Positions 13,945 through 16,203 of a DNA stretch of 16,203 nucleotides are shown here, in pieces. The notes under the pieces were generated by a model. It was not told the origin of the DNA, did not search any database, and worked only from the letters and a program-made list of their open reading frames with translations. Source of the DNA: an uncultured Clostridia bacterium (GTDB lineage: Bacteria; Bacillota; Clostridia; Christensenellales; Borkfalkiaceae). The stretch is taken from the NCBI GenBank assembly GCA_946624395.1, contig CAMORY010000122.1, positions 1-16,203 on the forward strand, written 5' to 3'. The position numbers and the translations under genes are program-made. Position 1 is the stretch's first letter, and every line of letters starts with the position of its first letter.

Positions 13945-13970
13945 CGCCGCGGGCAAAATTGCCCGCGGCG
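13945..13970. terminator. Terminator between the convergent AraC-family and hpt genes
   Basis: CGCCGCGGGC (13945-13954) pairs perfectly with GCCCGCGGCG (13961-13970) around an AAAATT loop. TTAAAATTTT follows on the minus strand, making it a good terminator for tilS-hpt. On the plus strand the following sequence is only moderately T-rich. Confidence 0.75.
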
Positions 13971-13996
13971 CGTAGTTTATTAAACGTTATTTGTTT

Positions 13997-14524
13997 TTAT
14001 AATTTTTCGGGGTTTATAATTTCCGCAAGGAAGGGGAATTCGCGATATCTCTCCGCATAGTCCAGCCCGTAGCCTATTACGAACCCGCAGGGGATGTCGA
14101 AGCCTACGTAATCGACGTCTATATCCACTTCGCGCCGTTCCTTTTTGTCCAAAAAGGCGCATATCTTTACCGAAGCGGGGTGGCGCTTTTTCAAAAGTTC
14201 TATAAAGTAGGAAAGCGTTTTGCCGCTATCCACTATATCTTCGACGAGTATTACGTCCCGCCCTTCGATTTTTGCCGTTATATCGTAGATAAGTTCCATC
14301 TGCCCGCTGGTTGTGCCGTTCCTATAACTCGAAAGCCTTGCAAAGTCCAGCATCAGCGGCAGTTTTATGTTTTTCGTTAGGTCTGCAAAGAAATACACCG
14401 CACCTTTAAGCATACATATTACTACCGGTTCTTTGCCCTGATAGTCGTGCGTTATTTCTTCGCCGAGTTCTTTTACGCGTTTTGCAATGGTTTCCTGACT
14501 TAACAATATTCTGTAGTTATCCAT
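13997..14524 (-). CDS. hpt: Hypoxanthine phosphoribosyltransferase
   Basis: A 175-residue purine salvage enzyme converting hypoxanthine (and usually guanine) with PRPP to IMP or GMP. The PRPP-binding motif VILVEDIVDSGKT is at residues 91-103. LKGA (39-42) is the PPi loop and SSYRNGTTSG (65-74) is the mobile active-site loop. The C-terminal VDYVGFDIPCGFVIGYGLDY holds the purine-binding residues. Length is normal. It lies 15 bp after tilS with AAAGGACG as ribosome binding site, the tilS-hpt pairing seen in Bacillus. Its usual next neighbour, ftsH, is not here but at 2552 on the other strand. Confidence 0.96.
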   Translation of the reverse strand: MDNYRILLSQETIAKRVKELGEEITHDYQGKEPVVICMLKGAVYFFADLTKNIKLPLMLDFARLSSYRNGTTSGQMELIYDITAKIEGRDVILVEDIVDSGKTLSYFIELLKKRHPASVKICAFLDKKERREVDIDVDYVGFDIPCGFVIGYGLDYAERYREFPFLAEIINPEKL

Positions 14525-14539
14525 ATTCGTCCTTTGTTG

Positions 14540-15835
14540 TTATGAGAATTTTACAATGTTTTTCGTGTCTTTGTCAACTTTAACTTTGTCCGAAACGGCA
14601 ACGCCGTTAATAATAAGTACGTCGCTTCCGTTAGCAACAAGTAAAATGCCGTTTCTGTCTTTAAGCGGTATCTTTTTATCGGTGAAATAGTCCGCAAGGC
14701 TTTTCGTTCCGCCGCCGAACTTTTTGAACTTGTCGCCCTTTCTGCGAAAGCGGATTACCGCCCCGTCGGGTATCTTATCGATATCCGCGTAAAACCCTTT
14801 TTTAAGGTCTTCTCCCGATATGTTTTCGCATGGCGAAACGGCTATAGTCCGTCCGTCAAGCGCGTGTAAACCCGTGGTAAATGGAATAGCGGTATCGTTT
14901 TCGTCGCAGGTAAGGTCTTTAAATAACGTTATTTTATCGTACTCTCTCGCCGCTTTTATGTCAAGCGGAAGAGATACGGTTTTGCCGTTTTCTTTTTCAG
15001 ATAAAGCGCAAACGTCGTCAACGTGTATCTTTTCGTAATCTCGGGCTAGTCCTAGGTTTTTAAGCGCTATAATTACCGCCCGCGCCATCACGGCTTTCGG
15101 CGTGTCGGTTGCTATCCCGTATCCGTCGCCGTGGCAAAATACCGCCTTTTCCGCGAGCGCAGACAAAAACTCGTCTTCGGTTTTAAGCGTTTCGGTAAGC
15201 CGAAGCACGCTTTTTTCCGCTTCGGGGAAAATTTCTTTGATTTTCGGTATCACGTTAAGCCGCAGAAAGTTGCGCGTGTAGTCAATGCAAAAATTCGTTT
15301 CATCATCAACGAACGGAATATTATTTTGTTTAATGTATTCGGCAATTTCCGCCTTGCTTACCTTTATAAACGGGCGGTAAATAACGTTTTTATAGTCCCG
15401 TATGCCCGTAAGCCCTTTTACACCCGTGCCGCGGAACAGGTTAAACAATACCGATTCTAAATTGTCAGAACTGTGGTGCGCGGTAAGCACCGCTTCGCAC
15501 TTGCCGTTTTTAACGGCGTCAAAAAAACACTCGTATCTTAAAATGCGCGCCGCTTGTTCTAACGGAATTTTATCGGATTTGGCTTTTTTCGGCACGTCGA
15601 CCTTATATTCTAAAAGCGGAATACCGTTTTTCGTACAGTAATCTTTAACGAACGCCGTGTCGCGCAAAGAAGATTCGCCGCGTATGCCGTGTTCGACGTT
15701 CAGTGCGACGGCTTTTATGTTAAAACGCTTGCAAAAGTTCGCAGTAAAATGCAGCAGCGCCATAGAATCCGCGCCGCCGCTAACCGCAACGGCAACCGTC
15801 TTGCCGTATAAGTTTTTACTGATTTCGGCGTTCAT
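14540..15835 (-). CDS. tilS: tRNA(Ile)-lysidine synthase
   Basis: A 431-residue N-type ATP pyrophosphatase that adds lysine to C34 of the CAU-anticodon tRNA-Ile, changing its charging and decoding to AUA. The PP-loop SGGADS is at residues 19-24. VEHGIRGESS (H49) and LEQAARILRY (92-101) follow, then LTAHHSSDNLES (H120, H121, D124) and FRGTGVKGLTGI. The C-terminal half has the TilS substrate domains (RFRRKGDKFKKFGGGTKSLADYFTDKKIP). The start is well fixed: an in-frame TGA lies 12 nt upstream, and no ATG, GTG or TTG occurs between ATG at 15835 and the PP-loop. No ribosome binding site is visible, and the promoter at 15842-15871 would place the transcript start at or next to the ATG. It heads a tilS-hpt operon. 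Confidence 0.95.
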   Translation of the reverse strand: MNAEISKNLYGKTVAVAVSGGADSMALLHFTANFCKRFNIKAVALNVEHGIRGESSLRDTAFVKDYCTKNGIPLLEYKVDVPKKAKSDKIPLEQAARILRYECFFDAVKNGKCEAVLTAHHSSDNLESVLFNLFRGTGVKGLTGIRDYKNVIYRPFIKVSKAEIAEYIKQNNIPFVDDETNFCIDYTRNFLRLNVIPKIKEIFPEAEKSVLRLTETLKTEDEFLSALAEKAVFCHGDGYGIATDTPKAVMARAVIIALKNLGLARDYEKIHVDDVCALSEKENGKTVSLPLDIKAAREYDKITLFKDLTCDENDTAIPFTTGLHALDGRTIAVSPCENISGEDLKKGFYADIDKIPDGAVIRFRRKGDKFKKFGGGTKSLADYFTDKKIPLKDRNGILLVANGSDVLIINGVAVSDKVKVDKDTKNIVKFS

Positions 15836-15841
15836 AAATAT

Positions 15842-15871
15842 ATTGTATCATAACGTTAATAAAAAATTCAA
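15842..15871 (-). promoter_or_regulatory. tilS promoter implying a leaderless transcript
   Basis: On the minus strand TTGAAT (-35, 15871-15866) and TACAAT (-10, 15847-15842) are separated by 18 nt, with an extended -10 TG one base upstream (15850-15849). Only 6 nt separate the -10 from the tilS ATG, so initiation should fall on or within a base or two of the start codon. Confidence 0.65.
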
Positions 15872-15965
15872 GCACTGAATATGCTATTTTACGGATAAAA
15901 ACCGATTTTTTATATTAAAGCGCATTTTTACAACAAAAAACATATGAAAAAATACGGAATAATCA

Positions 15966-15994
15966 TTGACAAAACCGAAATTATGTTATATTAT
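15966..15994 (+). promoter_or_regulatory. Promoter of the initiator tRNA gene
   Basis: Consensus TTGACA (15966-15971), a 17-nt spacer, then TATTAT (15989-15994; 5 of 6). The transcript would begin near 16001, about 37 nt before the mature tRNA end. Confidence 0.75.
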
Positions 15995-16037
15995 ATAAAA
16001 GCATCTTTTGAAAGAGTGCTTTCGGGGGGTGCGGTAT

Positions 16038-16115
<78 letters not shown>

Positions 16116-16121
16116 AGTGAG

Positions 16122-16158
16122 ACCGAGTTGAACTGTTTGTGGTTTAGCTCGGTTTTTT
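16122..16158 (+). terminator. Intrinsic terminator of tRNA-fMet
   Basis: ACCGAG (16122-16127) pairs with CTCGGT (16148-16153). The stem extends inward through G-T and A-T pairs to C16133-G16142, and T6 (16153-16158) follows. The remaining 45 bases to the window edge show no recognisable feature. Confidence 0.8.
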
Positions 16159-16203
16159 CTAACGATTTTGCGGTTTTAAAATAAAAAGAAATTTCTTCAA
16201 AAA

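Overview
The window reads as a chromosomal segment of a low-GC, probably spore-forming Bacillota of the class Clostridia. The evidence is AGGAG-type ribosome binding sites, AT-rich gaps, Bacillus-type parS sites, a Soj/Spo0J-like ParA/ParB pair, a YyaC/DUF1256 sporulation-family protein, and the polA-coaE and tilS-hpt pairings typical of Firmicutes. I cannot name a genus. There are no insertion sequences, prophage genes, CRISPR arrays or rRNA genes. The parS cluster with parAB suggests a position in the origin half of the chromosome, although neither dnaA nor a DnaA-box array is present.

Layout. 1-1162: two divergent XRE regulators. The minus-strand one runs off the left edge and carries a four-cysteine motif and a membrane segment. 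They share a 364-bp control region holding two different families of repeated operator-like motifs. 1215-1815: a bidirectional terminator and yyaC (minus). 1816-2551: a 736-bp AT-rich noncoding stretch with three parS sites. 2552-7818: a plus-strand run ftsH-parA-parB-nfeD-like-SPFH, closed by a hairpin. 7874-9262: a DUF2156 + GNAT fusion. 9269-12408: coaE and polA (minus). 12551-12637: tRNA-Leu(CAA). 12944-13888: an AraC-family regulator behind a strong promoter and a repeat-rich operator-like region. 13997-15835: tilS-hpt (minus). 16038-16115: initiator tRNA-Met with its own promoter and terminator.

How it fits together. The centre is a chromosome segregation module: ParB would load at the parS cluster and be moved by ParA. 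Unusually, ftsH lies between parS and parA, and yyaC, a spo0J neighbour in Bacillus subtilis, lies on the other side of the parS sites. FtsH, the NfeD-like protein and the SPFH protein form a membrane quality-control/microdomain set that brackets parAB. In many Firmicutes ftsH directly follows tilS-hpt. Here tilS-hpt lies 9.4 kb away on the other strand, so the window appears to hold both halves of a rearranged ancestral cluster.

The observations most worth checking are the parS/ftsH/parAB/yyaC arrangement, a tilS promoter that implies a leaderless mRNA, the two operator-like repeat families between the XRE genes, the extra base in the T-arm region of the initiator tRNA, and the repeats upstream of the AraC gene. 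I found no convincing new defence or mobile system.
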